64,000 bases of DNA from Flavimarina sp. Hel_I_48 (lineage in GTDB: Bacteria; Bacteroidota; Bacteroidia; Flavobacteriales; Flavobacteriaceae), in NCBI RefSeq assembly GCF_000733945.1, contig NZ_JPOL01000002.1:1985001-2049000 (forward strand). Direction: 5' to 3'. The notes below the pieces were generated by a model. The model had not been told where the DNA came from, did no database searches, and saw only the letters and a list, made by a program, of their open reading frames with translations. Position numbers and translations under genes: made by a program. Positions 16,142 to 25,205 of this stretch are shown here, piece after piece; position 1 is the stretch's first letter; the number at the start of each line of letters is the position of its first letter.

Positions 16142-18592
16142 TTATTTCCATTCCTGCTCCAGTAGTTTGATAAAATAACCTCCCACCACGCTGCGCGCCT
16201 TAAAGCCGCGCTGTTTACCACTGGTTGTAAAGTGCCAGTCGCTCATGGGCACGCGATCAGGCGTTTCAATGGCGAATTTATAGACGGGGTGGGCCAGTTT
16301 TTTAAAGGTAACATCCTCATCTGAGAGCGTGGCCGTCCATAAGATCCAGTCAGATTTGGTATAATCCGCACGGTTATCCAGCGGGAGTCCATATTCATTC
16401 TGTTTAGTTAAATAAAAATCGATCTCCTTTTTGAAAACAGATTTCGGGAAAATATTGAGCTTTAAAAGTTTGTCCCAAACCAGATTGTATTTCTGGCTCC
16501 ATGTGTTTTTGTCATCATAGGTCAGGGCATAATGATCGCCGGCGTCTGCGAGTTTTGTCCATTCTTCCCCCATACTTCTGGCCATTTGGGTATATTTTTT
16601 AGCTTCCTCATCCTTCCCGGCCATTTTTGCCATATAGCCATAACCGCCCACACCCACGATCGCTTTTACCGCCAGGTTTGCATTACGCGCCAGATGACCG
16701 GAGAAATCGTCTGTTGAGAGTTGGTTTGCAGGATCAAGCCCCGCTTCTGAAAGGTAGTTTGCCCATTTGCTAAGGCTTTCCCAGTGTTTTTTGGCATAGT
16801 CAGCATTTCCATCTACTTTAGTAATTGCCGCACTAAGCACAACCATATTTCCGGCCTCTTCCACCGGCATATCTTCACCGTAGGTTTGTCCGGTTGCAAT
16901 GGGATAGGTGCCTAAATCGTGTGCCGGAAAAGGTTTTTTCCACTTTCCGCTTTCCGAATAATAGAAGATGCCGTTCATCATTCCCTTTAACAAATCAGGA
17001 TTATAAACAAGATAAAGTGGCGCGGAAGGATAGGTAATATCCACCGTATTTATGGAGCCATTGCTGTTATTTTCTTTGGAAAGAAAAAGGATTTCCCCTT
17101 GTGGACTCTTGGTCAGTTTATGCGCAGCGATACTCTGGCGGTAGCCTATTTCAAGCAATTCGGCGTACTTCTCGCCACCGGCTTTCACGCCATCCTCATA
17201 AAGTTTTTTATCAAAAGCCTGGCACTTTTTAATAATTTCTGCATATCCAGAATAGGCCAGTTCCATCTCGTTTTCGATAGTGTTTTTTCCGTTCAGGTTC
17301 CACCAGGGACGAAGTTGTTCCCCAAAATAATTGATGGAATAAACATCATCATAGGCCAGCATGATCAGATGTTCTTTGGCTTCTGAAAGTTTTTCCTTCG
17401 GAAACAGGGTATTGAGCATCAAATTCTTCCCAGAATCAACCGATTTTGAGGCATTTTCACTTGAAAATATCCCAGAAACTCCCGAAGCTTCGGTAATACT
17501 TTGGGTGGTTTTTGCTTCTTTCGGCGCAGCCAAGTACATGTAGCCCCAGTCTATACGAATATCATCCCCTTTTTTCTCTAAAATGGGCTGTGACTCGGTT
17601 CCTGATTTTAGGAAAGATAGGTTCGCCGTACTGCCAGAAGTTGCGGTCATCTCCTGACTTGCGGTATTAGAAGCGATACGGGAAGAAGCTCCCAAGTACA
17701 CTTGGACATCATGCGTTTTGTTATCATTAGGAGCCGTTTCTACCGAAATATAGGAAACCGGCCGTGCCATAAGATCCAGATCGTCCATAAGCAATGGCGA
17801 AGTAAAAGTGAGGGTTACATCTACACCGCCGCACGTCAAACTGTAGGTGGTTTGTGTGGCAGTAAAGTCCAGTCCTGTCTGTGTGGCGGCAGTGACCGTA
17901 TTTTTCATTGGTTCTTCATTTACGATCCCCGCATCAAGATAGCGGCCGCCAGCAGTGTTTTTTACATGAATAGCCAAAATATTTCCGGTAGCTTTAAGGT
18001 TTTTGCCTACGCTCTCGGGAATGGCAAAATAATCGAACTCACTGTTCCAACCTTCTTTTTCATAAATGGGGGCGCCATTGAGAAACACCTCGACATTATC
18101 ATCGTGGTGCAGTTTGAGGAAAAGCGAGTTAAAATGTGTTGAATCAAGGTCAAAACTGCGGCGGTACCAGAGGTCATCACTCTGCCACTGGGTTGCCACA
18201 TCGCCATTATCACCAAAGGGAGGAGAGGCCATTTTCCATCCAGAATCATCAAAATCTACCTTTTCCCAGCCATTTTTAGGCTGTTTTTCGGTGATTTTAA
18301 CGGCGTATTCCTGGTTTTCGGCAGTTGGCAAAACTTCTGTGTAGCTTTTGGTTTCATTTCCTAAAAAGCGGTATACTTTCCCATCAACCTCTATCATTCC
18401 TAGCAGGGACTGGTCTGTTCCCGTCCAGTGCGAAGTAGGTTGTGCGTTTATGGTATCGCCCAGGGACCAGATACTAAAATAGGGATCATGGGTTACCAGA
18501 GGATACGCCGGGGCCTGTCGTTGCTGGGCGTTTGCAGAAAATTGATAGACTAAACAGTATAAACAAAAAATCCAAAATAATAGTTTTTTCAT
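16142..18592 (-). CDS. Secreted glutaminase-family protein (DUF4965/DUF5127/DUF1793 type)
   Basis: An 816-residue exported protein. The start at 18592 gives a signal peptide (MKKLLFWIFCLYCLVYQFSANAQ). The opening PAYPLVTHDPYFSIWS and the later SINYFGEQLRPWW and GTYPIATGQTYGEDMP segments are typical of the fungal GtaA-like glutaminase family that is also common in Bacteroidetes. Residues about 95-230 (WYRRSFDLDSTHF, DNVEVFLNG, NILAIHVKN) look like an inserted jelly-roll carbohydrate-binding module, as in glycoside hydrolases. The C-terminal half is alpha-helical and ends in the family's WHFTTSGKQRGFKARSVVGG segment. Real substrate in bacteria is uncertain; it may be glycan- or amino-acid-related. 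Confidence 0.78.
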   Translation of the reverse strand: MKKLLFWIFCLYCLVYQFSANAQQRQAPAYPLVTHDPYFSIWSLGDTINAQPTSHWTGTDQSLLGMIEVDGKVYRFLGNETKSYTEVLPTAENQEYAVKITEKQPKNGWEKVDFDDSGWKMASPPFGDNGDVATQWQSDDLWYRRSFDLDSTHFNSLFLKLHHDDNVEVFLNGAPIYEKEGWNSEFDYFAIPESVGKNLKATGNILAIHVKNTAGGRYLDAGIVNEEPMKNTVTAATQTGLDFTATQTTYSLTCGGVDVTLTFTSPLLMDDLDLMARPVSYISVETAPNDNKTHDVQVYLGASSRIASNTASQEMTATSGSTANLSFLKSGTESQPILEKKGDDIRIDWGYMYLAAPKEAKTTQSITEASGVSGIFSSENASKSVDSGKNLMLNTLFPKEKLSEAKEHLIMLAYDDVYSINYFGEQLRPWWNLNGKNTIENEMELAYSGYAEIIKKCQAFDKKLYEDGVKAGGEKYAELLEIGYRQSIAAHKLTKSPQGEILFLSKENNSNGSINTVDITYPSAPLYLVYNPDLLKGMMNGIFYYSESGKWKKPFPAHDLGTYPIATGQTYGEDMPVEEAGNMVVLSAAITKVDGNADYAKKHWESLSKWANYLSEAGLDPANQLSTDDFSGHLARNANLAVKAIVGVGGYGYMAKMAGKDEEAKKYTQMARSMGEEWTKLADAGDHYALTYDDKNTWSQKYNLVWDKLLKLNIFPKSVFKKEIDFYLTKQNEYGLPLDNRADYTKSDWILWTATLSDEDVTFKKLAHPVYKFAIETPDRVPMSDWHFTTSGKQRGFKARSVVGGYFIKLLEQEWK

Positions 18593-18796
18593 CTGGTGCA
18601 TTTACATTATTGAAGTTGGCTAAAACGATTAAGTTATCAATTTTACAAAATTCTGGAGATATTTAGAGCATAATTGCATCCTATAAATCTTAAAAAACAA
18701 CCGAATATGTAATTGCACTTGTTTTTAACATCTTTAGGACACTAATTTCAAGCAGTGAGAATTATTTTTTACGCGTTTCGTTTAAAATTCCAATAG

Positions 18797-19267
18797 TCAT
18801 TGAAGAAGCTCCAGCAAGCGTGAAGACGTATAATATTCAAAAACACGTTGTTGTACATTAAAACTTTTGTCGAGAAGAAGTGTTGCGGGAAGACTAAAAG
18901 CTTTTCCCTCCCGTGATGCCAGTAACAAGGGGAGTTGGTGCACGCCATGGCGTTGGGTCTTGGCTTGTTCATTAGTAAAGGTCATACCATCAAAGTAAAT
19001 AGTATCCCTGCTTTCCACATTCATTTTTACCGAATAGTACGCGCTGTTGAATTTTGCAATAACCTCCTTTTTTGTGAATATCTCCCGCTTAATCTTTTTG
19101 CAGTACACGCACCAGTCTGCCTCAAAAAACAGGAACACAGGTTTTGGTTCTTTTTTTAGGGATGCTTCTAATTCAGACCAGGTTTGCCAATTGATTTTAT
19201 CTTTTTGTGCTGTCACAGGAGACATTCCGTAGTAGAAAAAAATGCTGAAAAGAAGGATATTTTTCAT
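18797..19267 (-). CDS. Exported thioredoxin-like protein
   Basis: A 156-residue periplasmic protein. Signal peptide about residues 1-20 (MKNILLFSIFFYYGMSPVTA). The thioredoxin fold shows the active site WCVYC with Cys53 and Cys56, and a cis-proline loop SLPATLLLD near residues 125-133. It starts nine bases after the stop of the TonB-dependent receptor gene, so the two should form one transcript. A role in reducing disulfides of exported or metal-binding proteins is the inference. Confidence 0.82.
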   Translation of the reverse strand: MKNILLFSIFFYYGMSPVTAQKDKINWQTWSELEASLKKEPKPVFLFFEADWCVYCKKIKREIFTKKEVIAKFNSAYYSVKMNVESRDTIYFDGMTFTNEQAKTQRHGVHQLPLLLASREGKAFSLPATLLLDKSFNVQQRVFEYYTSSRLLELLQ

Positions 19268-19276
19268 GAATTAAGC

Positions 19277-21640
19277 TTAAAAATCACCAAATTTTACCCC
19301 AAAAAATGCCGTTCTTGGGCGATTGGGACCATATATGTAATCTGAATCCCGAAGTGCGCCGCTATCAAAATCATTTTGATAACTATCAAATACATTCTGA
19401 ACGCCACCACTTAGTTCTACGTGCAAGGTTTCGGTCAGATCAAAATGATAGGTAAGCTTAGTTGTGAGGTCAAAAAAAGCTTCGGTATTCACAAGATCTA
19501 TAAAACCTGAAGCTGGATTGATTACATGCGGTACGATCATGGGGCCGGTGTAGCTTCCGGTAACGTCAAGGCCAACCGTTTCACTGACCTGCCAATTTGA
19601 ATTTAAAAAACCATATACATTGGGGGAGCGTTCAAAATCTTTCAGCAATACATCCTGTTCACCGGCAAAAATTTCGTCTGCCTCAAAAAGAAGCTGAGCT
19701 TCCTTATAAACCGACTGCTGAAACGTTGCACCAGCTCGAAAAAAAAGCTTTGAACTGGGCGATATACTTAATTCCAAATTCAATCCGGTAACCCGTGCGC
19801 CGGCGCCATTGCGTGATTCTTCAAGTATAGAACCTTTGGGCAGGGAAGCACCGGTACTTACGATCGTAAAAGGATCCTGTAAAGTCGTATGAAAGCCTTC
19901 CACAAGCAAATTGGTCTGGAGCTTATTATATTCTTTCGTAAAATTTAGGGAAGCGGTATACGCATTTGAAAATTCGCTCTTGAGGTTATCTGCAAGTATC
20001 ACAAAGCGCTGTTCGCCTCCCACAGATGAAATATGCAGTTCTTCATTAAAAGCCTGCGGAGCCCGAAATCCACGAGCATAACCTCCCCGGAACTGCAAGG
20101 CATCGGTAATATTGTACAAAAGCGTCAACCGCGGACTCAAGACTGTTTGCTTCACCTGAGATTGACGTTTAATATTTTGAACCGTGTAGAAACCGTTTAC
20201 ATCAACATGATCCAGTCTCGCGCCCACTAACGCGGTGAATTTTTCTGTGGGTTTCCACTCGTATTGACCATAAAGTCCGTACGTGTGTACTTTTTGATCT
20301 ACCACGCGGTTGTACCCCGGTATGGCGTCATCTGTATCGTTCAATTGAAATTCGACTCCCGTTGTAAGTATGTCGTCGTTTTTATAGGTGTGGGTGTATT
20401 TTGTTCCGGCTACAAAAGCAAGATCTTTAGTAGTGCCAAAGGCATTATTTGCCGCGGAAGAATCTGCCGCGGTTCGGCCTCCTCCCAGGCCACCATAATA
20501 ACTCCCGCGACCTGTATGCTGCACTGATGCATAAATATTAAGATCATTGGTATGGGCATCGTTGTAAAGCGCGTAATCAATACCTGTAAAAATCGTGTTG
20601 TGGTCAAGTTCTTCGGTAATATCAGTAAACTGCGGGGCAAATTCTAAATGGTCCCCGCCACGGCGGAATTCCCGAATTGCGGTAAAATCTACGCCTATCC
20701 TGCTATTGTCATTGGGGCGGTAGAAAGCCTTTGCGCCCAGCGAATTGTTGATGAGCTTTGTGATCTCGCTAAAACCATCGCTGTTTGCATCATACGCATT
20801 TCTGTCCCTGAACATACCATATAAGGTTACCCCACTTGTTAGGTCTTCACTTACGATAGAACCGTTGATATTCACGCTACGATCTGGTATTTTGCCGTCA
20901 ATAAAACCAAAATTAGAGTTCACTTCCCAGCTATCATTCACCGGTTCTTTGGTAATCACGTTAATGGTTCCCGCAATGGCATTAGAACCAAAAAGCGCCG
21001 AACCACCACTGCGCACGACTTCTACACGATCTATGATACTTACCGGAATTTGCTCCAGGCCATAAACACCGTTCAGGGCACTAAAAACCGGTTTGCTGTT
21101 GACTAAAATCTGCGTGTATTGCCCACCCAGCCCATTAAGGCGAACTTGTGTAAAACCGCAATTCTGGCAGTTTGTTTCCACCCGTACGCCAGGTTGATAA
21201 TTGAGCCCATCAGCAAGGGATATGGACTGGGTGGCCCTAAAAAGTTTTGGTGCGAGCACGTTAACGATCACGGGTGCTTTTTTCTTGCTTAAGCGGTTTC
21301 GGGTCGCGCTTATTACCACTTCTTCAAGACCGAGTAAATCTTCCACAAGGTCAAACTGCAAACGCCCATCGCCCAGCTCTTTCTGGTTCAGTTCTTTTTT
21401 AAGGCTCTTAAATCCTACCGCCTGTATAAGTAGGGTAAACTTTTCCTGAGATAGAGCTAATTCAAAATTACCCTCCTGATCTGCCGCAACACCCTGATCA
21501 CTACCTGAAATCTGAATGCTTGCAAAGGGAACTGCTTGCCCGCTATTGACAACCTGACCTTTTAAAATAGGTTGTTTTTGGCTAAAAACGCCTCCAAAAA
21601 CGCTAAAAGTCAGTATAAATAGGAGTTTTCTAAATTTCAT
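19277..21640 (-). CDS. TonB-dependent receptor (metal or siderophore type)
   Basis: A 787-residue outer-membrane receptor. The start at 21640 (MKFRKLLFILTFSVFGG) gives a clean signal peptide; three residues more are possible. Residues about 25-105 form a carboxypeptidase-D-regulatory-like domain (ILKGQVVNSGQAVPFASIQI). The plug domain follows (GLEEVVISATRNRLSKKKAPV as TonB box region, then GGSALFGSNAIAGTINVIT). The rest is the 22-strand barrel, ending TAFFGVKFGDF. The short-plug cysteine pair NCQNCGF is notable. It is divergent from a DtxR/MntR-type repressor with a palindromic operator between them, which points to a metal or metallophore substrate. Confidence 0.9.
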   Translation of the reverse strand: MKFRKLLFILTFSVFGGVFSQKQPILKGQVVNSGQAVPFASIQISGSDQGVAADQEGNFELALSQEKFTLLIQAVGFKSLKKELNQKELGDGRLQFDLVEDLLGLEEVVISATRNRLSKKKAPVIVNVLAPKLFRATQSISLADGLNYQPGVRVETNCQNCGFTQVRLNGLGGQYTQILVNSKPVFSALNGVYGLEQIPVSIIDRVEVVRSGGSALFGSNAIAGTINVITKEPVNDSWEVNSNFGFIDGKIPDRSVNINGSIVSEDLTSGVTLYGMFRDRNAYDANSDGFSEITKLINNSLGAKAFYRPNDNSRIGVDFTAIREFRRGGDHLEFAPQFTDITEELDHNTIFTGIDYALYNDAHTNDLNIYASVQHTGRGSYYGGLGGGRTAADSSAANNAFGTTKDLAFVAGTKYTHTYKNDDILTTGVEFQLNDTDDAIPGYNRVVDQKVHTYGLYGQYEWKPTEKFTALVGARLDHVDVNGFYTVQNIKRQSQVKQTVLSPRLTLLYNITDALQFRGGYARGFRAPQAFNEELHISSVGGEQRFVILADNLKSEFSNAYTASLNFTKEYNKLQTNLLVEGFHTTLQDPFTIVSTGASLPKGSILEESRNGAGARVTGLNLELSISPSSKLFFRAGATFQQSVYKEAQLLFEADEIFAGEQDVLLKDFERSPNVYGFLNSNWQVSETVGLDVTGSYTGPMIVPHVINPASGFIDLVNTEAFFDLTTKLTYHFDLTETLHVELSGGVQNVFDSYQNDFDSGALRDSDYIYGPNRPRTAFFGVKFGDF

Positions 21641-21662
21641 GCAGGACAAATTAAAAATAATA

Positions 21663-21678
21663 TTTAGGCAAACCTAAA
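21663..21678. promoter_or_regulatory. Perfect DtxR/MntR-like palindrome (operator candidate)
   Basis: TTTAGGCAAACCTAAA is a perfect six-base inverted repeat around a four-base spacer. It closely resembles the TTAGG/CCTAA half sites of the DtxR-IdeR-MntR family. It lies 22 bases upstream of the TonB receptor start and 50 bases upstream of the repressor start, so a bound repressor could control both directions. Confidence 0.7.
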
Positions 21679-21728
21679 AAATATATTTAAATATTTTAGC
21701 GTATTTTTACGGAATAATTAAAAATAGA

Positions 21729-22379
21729 ATGACGCTTTCCGAAGAAAATTATTTAAAATCCATTTATATCCTGCAAAAAGAGCACACTACGGGCGTGAGC
21801 ACGACCGCACTGGCGCAGCATCTGGAAACAAAACCAGCTTCCACCACAGAAATGATCAAAAAGCTGCATGAGAAAAAGTTGGTACGCTACAAACCGTATC
21901 AAGGGGTGCTGCTGAATGAAAACGGAGAGAAACTGGCCTTGAGCGTCATACGCAAACACCGGCTGTGGGAAACTTTTCTTGCAGAAAAATTGAATTTTAG
22001 CTGGGACGAGATTCACGATGTCGCAGAGCAATTAGAACATATTCATTCTGAAAAACTCGTGCGTGAACTTGATAGGTTTCTGGGCTATCCCAAGCAGGAT
22101 CCACACGGTGATCCCATACCTGATGCACAGGGAAAGATGCTGGCGATGGAAAAGAAGCGTATTTCCCAGTTAAAAAGTGGCGATCAGGGAAAATGTATAG
22201 GTGTGAATGACACCTCTTCTTCGTTTCTTCAATTTCTGGATAAGCAGCAGATAAAACTGGGAAGTGCCATTGAAATTTTGGGTATTGAAGAATTTGACCA
22301 GAGCATGACCGTCAAAGTGGATGGAAAAGAACTGCTCCTTTCTAAAATTGCCACAGAGAATATTTATGTTCGTTTTTAA
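21729..22379 (+). CDS. Metal-dependent transcriptional repressor, DtxR/MntR family
   Basis: A 216-residue cytoplasmic regulator. Residues about 1-65 form the winged helix (MTLSEENYLKSIYILQ, then TTALAQHLETKPASTTEMIKKL). Residues about 70-140 are the dimerisation and metal-binding domain with HRLWETFL, EQLEHIHSEKL and FLGYPKQDPHGDPIP, which supply the His/Glu/Asp ligands. A C-terminal FeoA/SH3-like domain fills residues about 145-216. In this family metal binding (Mn2+ or Fe2+) increases operator affinity. The neighbours Nramp and ZIP, 54 bases downstream, and the divergent TonB receptor suggest control of Mn/Fe uptake. The palindrome in the divergent gap is its likely target. Confidence 0.92.
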   Translation: MTLSEENYLKSIYILQKEHTTGVSTTALAQHLETKPASTTEMIKKLHEKKLVRYKPYQGVLLNENGEKLALSVIRKHRLWETFLAEKLNFSWDEIHDVAEQLEHIHSEKLVRELDRFLGYPKQDPHGDPIPDAQGKMLAMEKKRISQLKSGDQGKCIGVNDTSSSFLQFLDKQQIKLGSAIEILGIEEFDQSMTVKVDGKELLLSKIATENIYVRF

Positions 22380-22433
22380 AATATAGGTTGAAACAGCACA
22401 TTTTTTTTGCAATGATCCACATAATGTCATTTT

Positions 22434-24320
22434 TTGATGAGTAACGACAAATCCAGAAAATCACTGGGAGAAGTCCATGGTTCGGTTAATACCTCAGGGA
22501 AAAAGACGGGATGGAAACGTATTCTTTCCTTTCTGGGTCCGGCCTATCTGGTGAGCGTGGGATATATGGATCCCGGTAACTGGGCGACTGATATTGCGGG
22601 GGGCAGTGCCTTTGGCTATTCTTTGTTGTGGGTATTACTGATGTCAAATATAATGGCGCTCCTGCTACAAAGTCTTTGTAGCCGGCTGGGGATTGTGCGG
22701 GGAGTAGACCTGGCGCAGGCTTCACGGGAGATTTACCCGCGTTTTGTAAATTTTGTGCTGTGGATCCTTGCTGAAATCGCGATTGCAGCCTGTGACCTCG
22801 CCGAGGTAATTGGTATGGCCATAGGTCTTAACCTGCTTTTTGGGCTGCCCATCATATGGGGCGTGTGCATTACCGTTCTAGATAGTTTTTTGCTCCTTTT
22901 TCTGCTGAACAAAGGCATCAGGAAAATGGAAGCGTTTATCGTTTGCCTTATTTTTATAATTGCTGTTTCGTTCTTTCTGGAACTCTTTTTCTCTAAGCCA
23001 GACGTAAGCGAACTCATGGCTGGTTTTGTTCCCTCAATGCCCAGTAATGCGGCGTTGTATATTGCCATTGGGATCATAGGCGCCACGGTCATGCCGCATA
23101 ATTTGTACCTGCATTCTTCGCTTGTACAAACACGGGAAATTGAAAATAACCCGAAGGGAATAAAAAGGGCGCTTCGGCTTAATTTTTTGGATTCCGCGAT
23201 AGCGCTGAACCTTGCTTTTCTTGTTAATGCAGCCATTCTGATCCTTGCCGCGTCGGTATTTTTTAAAAACGGACTTTATGAAGTGGCAGATATTACTGAT
23301 GCGCATAAATTATTACAGGGATTGCTGGGCACGCAATGGGCCCCCATACTTTTTGCTGTCGCGCTGATCGCCGCTGGGCAAAGTTCTACCCTTACCGGTA
23401 CGCTCGCCGGTCAGGTCGTTATGGAAGGCTACCTTAATTTAAGGATTCAGCCCTGGGTACGCCGTCTGGCAACGCGGCTTATAGCAATTGTACCCGCGCT
23501 TATTACCGTGTTTTATTACGGCGAAAAAGGCCTTGGTGAACTCCTGGTGCTCAGTCAGGTGGTTTTGAGTTTACAGTTGGGCTTTGCCATGATTCCGCTT
23601 ATTCACTTCGTGAGCGATAAAAAAACCATGAAGGGCCATCACATCAAATGGCCCATGCGTATTTTATCGTGGATCATAACTGTGGTTATCGTAGGGCTAA
23701 ATGCCAAATTAGTCATTGACGAGGTCAAAGAATGGATCGCTTTGAGCGAAAACACACTTTACATTTATATGCTGGTGTTACCGTTCATACTGGGAGCCGT
23801 GCTACTGCTCATCTACATCACCGTAAAACCAATTTTAATAAAAGGGGCGATAGGACAGCGCGCTATGGTACCACACGTAGAAAAAGGCAGTTTGAACGAT
23901 ATTGCGAGCGTAGCAGGGTACTTTAACATTGGTATTGCGGTGGATTTTTCTACTGCAGACCGAAAGACGATTGCCGCAGCACTGCAAATGGGCGGATTAC
24001 AGGCAAAATATACGCTTATTCATAGCGTGGAAACACCGGGGGCATTGCTCTACGGAAAAGATATTAGAGATTTAGAAACCGAAAGCGATAAAAATGTGCT
24101 GGAATCTTATAGAAAAGAATTGGAAAAACAAGGCTACTCCATAAACGTTGCCTTAGGTTTTGGTTCTCCTAAAAAGAGTATTCCGCAGATTATAAACACG
24201 GGTTCCTTTGATCTGCTCGTACTGGGCGGTCACGGCCATACCTTATTTAAGGATATCGTTTTTGGAACAACGGTGGACACCGTTCGGCACCGCGTGAGTA
24301 TACCCGTATTTATTGCTTAA
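22434..24320 (+). CDS. mntH: Nramp divalent metal transporter with C-terminal universal stress domain
   Basis: A 628-residue fusion. Residues about 30-450 are the Nramp core, a proton-coupled Mn2+/Fe2+ importer of the inner membrane. The metal-site motif DPGNWATD (residues 46-53) is in helix 1 and MPHNLYLHS in helix 6. Residues about 480-628 form a universal stress protein domain with the ATP-binding signature GGHGHTLFKDIVFGTT near the C terminus. Classical MntH ends at about 410-420 residues, so the stress domain is an extra module that may sense nucleotide. Two adjacent ATGs (22434, 22437) are possible starts. It lies between the repressor and ZIP genes on one strand. Confidence 0.92.
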   Translation: MMSNDKSRKSLGEVHGSVNTSGKKTGWKRILSFLGPAYLVSVGYMDPGNWATDIAGGSAFGYSLLWVLLMSNIMALLLQSLCSRLGIVRGVDLAQASREIYPRFVNFVLWILAEIAIAACDLAEVIGMAIGLNLLFGLPIIWGVCITVLDSFLLLFLLNKGIRKMEAFIVCLIFIIAVSFFLELFFSKPDVSELMAGFVPSMPSNAALYIAIGIIGATVMPHNLYLHSSLVQTREIENNPKGIKRALRLNFLDSAIALNLAFLVNAAILILAASVFFKNGLYEVADITDAHKLLQGLLGTQWAPILFAVALIAAGQSSTLTGTLAGQVVMEGYLNLRIQPWVRRLATRLIAIVPALITVFYYGEKGLGELLVLSQVVLSLQLGFAMIPLIHFVSDKKTMKGHHIKWPMRILSWIITVVIVGLNAKLVIDEVKEWIALSENTLYIYMLVLPFILGAVLLLIYITVKPILIKGAIGQRAMVPHVEKGSLNDIASVAGYFNIGIAVDFSTADRKTIAAALQMGGLQAKYTLIHSVETPGALLYGKDIRDLETESDKNVLESYRKELEKQGYSINVALGFGSPKKSIPQIINTGSFDLLVLGGHGHTLFKDIVFGTTVDTVRHRVSIPVFIA

Positions 24321-24332
24321 AAACAGACCATT

Positions 24333-25154
24333 ATGAATGAAGTTATCACCTTTTTTGAAGAAATTGACCCTATCTGGGCCGCATTGTATGCCACGCTTTT
24401 TACCTGGGGCGTTACCGCGCTGGGGGCGAGCCTGGTCTTCTTTTTTAAAGATATGAACCGTGCACTTTTTGATGCCATGCTTGGTTTTACCGGCGGAGTT
24501 ATGGTGGCTGCAAGTTTTTGGAGTTTACTGGCCCCGGGAATAGAGATGAGTCCGGGGGAGGGTTTTGAAAAAGTGCTTCCCGCAGTGGTAGGATTTAGTA
24601 TGGGCGCTGCCTTTTTGTTTGGGCTGGATAAAATCTTACCGCACCTGCACGTCAATTTTAAGATGGAAGACAAAGAAGGGATCAAAACCCCCTGGCACCG
24701 CTCTATATTACTAACCCTGGCGATCACATTGCACAATATCCCTGAGGGGCTTGCGGTAGGCGTACTTTTTGGCGGCGTGGCTGCAGGTTTTGATGGAGCA
24801 AGCATAGGCGGGGCGGTAGCACTGGCGATCGGGATAGGATTACAGAACTTTCCGGAAGGTTTTGCGGTAGCGATGCCACTGCGCAGGCAGGGCCTAAGCC
24901 GATGGAAAAGTTTCAATTATGGCCAACTTTCGGCTATTGTGGAGCCCGTGGCGGCGGTTTTAGGGGCATGGGCGGTCCTTACCTTTCAGCCTATTTTACC
25001 GTATGCGCTCTGTTTTGCGGCTGGAGCGATGATTTTTGTTGTGATAGAAGAAGTAGTGCCCGAAGCGCAACAGGGAAAGCACACCGATTTATCAACACTG
25101 GGTTTTGTGGGCGGTTTTGTGCTAATGATGACTTTAGATGTAGGATTGGGGTAA
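24333..25154 (+). CDS. ZIP family metal transporter (ZupT-like)
   Basis: A 273-residue inner-membrane protein with about eight hydrophobic helices. The ZIP metal-site motifs are visible: HNIPEGLAVGVLF near residues 131-143 in helix 4, and NFPEGFAVAMPL in helix 5. The family imports Zn2+, Fe2+, Mn2+ or Co2+ down a gradient. It starts 12 bases after the Nramp gene stop and shares its promoter, so it should be part of the same metal regulon. The histidine-rich cytosolic loop of some ZIPs is short here (HLHVNFK). Confidence 0.9.
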   Translation: MNEVITFFEEIDPIWAALYATLFTWGVTALGASLVFFFKDMNRALFDAMLGFTGGVMVAASFWSLLAPGIEMSPGEGFEKVLPAVVGFSMGAAFLFGLDKILPHLHVNFKMEDKEGIKTPWHRSILLTLAITLHNIPEGLAVGVLFGGVAAGFDGASIGGAVALAIGIGLQNFPEGFAVAMPLRRQGLSRWKSFNYGQLSAIVEPVAAVLGAWAVLTFQPILPYALCFAAGAMIFVVIEEVVPEAQQGKHTDLSTLGFVGGFVLMMTLDVGLG

Positions 25155-25205
25155 TACTTGATTTTTCGGTTTATGGTTAATTATTGAGCATTTTAATCTG
25201 GTTTT
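25155..25205. other. Short gap between ZIP gene and repeat array
   Basis: Fifty-one bases with no clear terminator hairpin. Transcription from the metal operon may therefore run into the repeat array. Confidence 0.4.
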
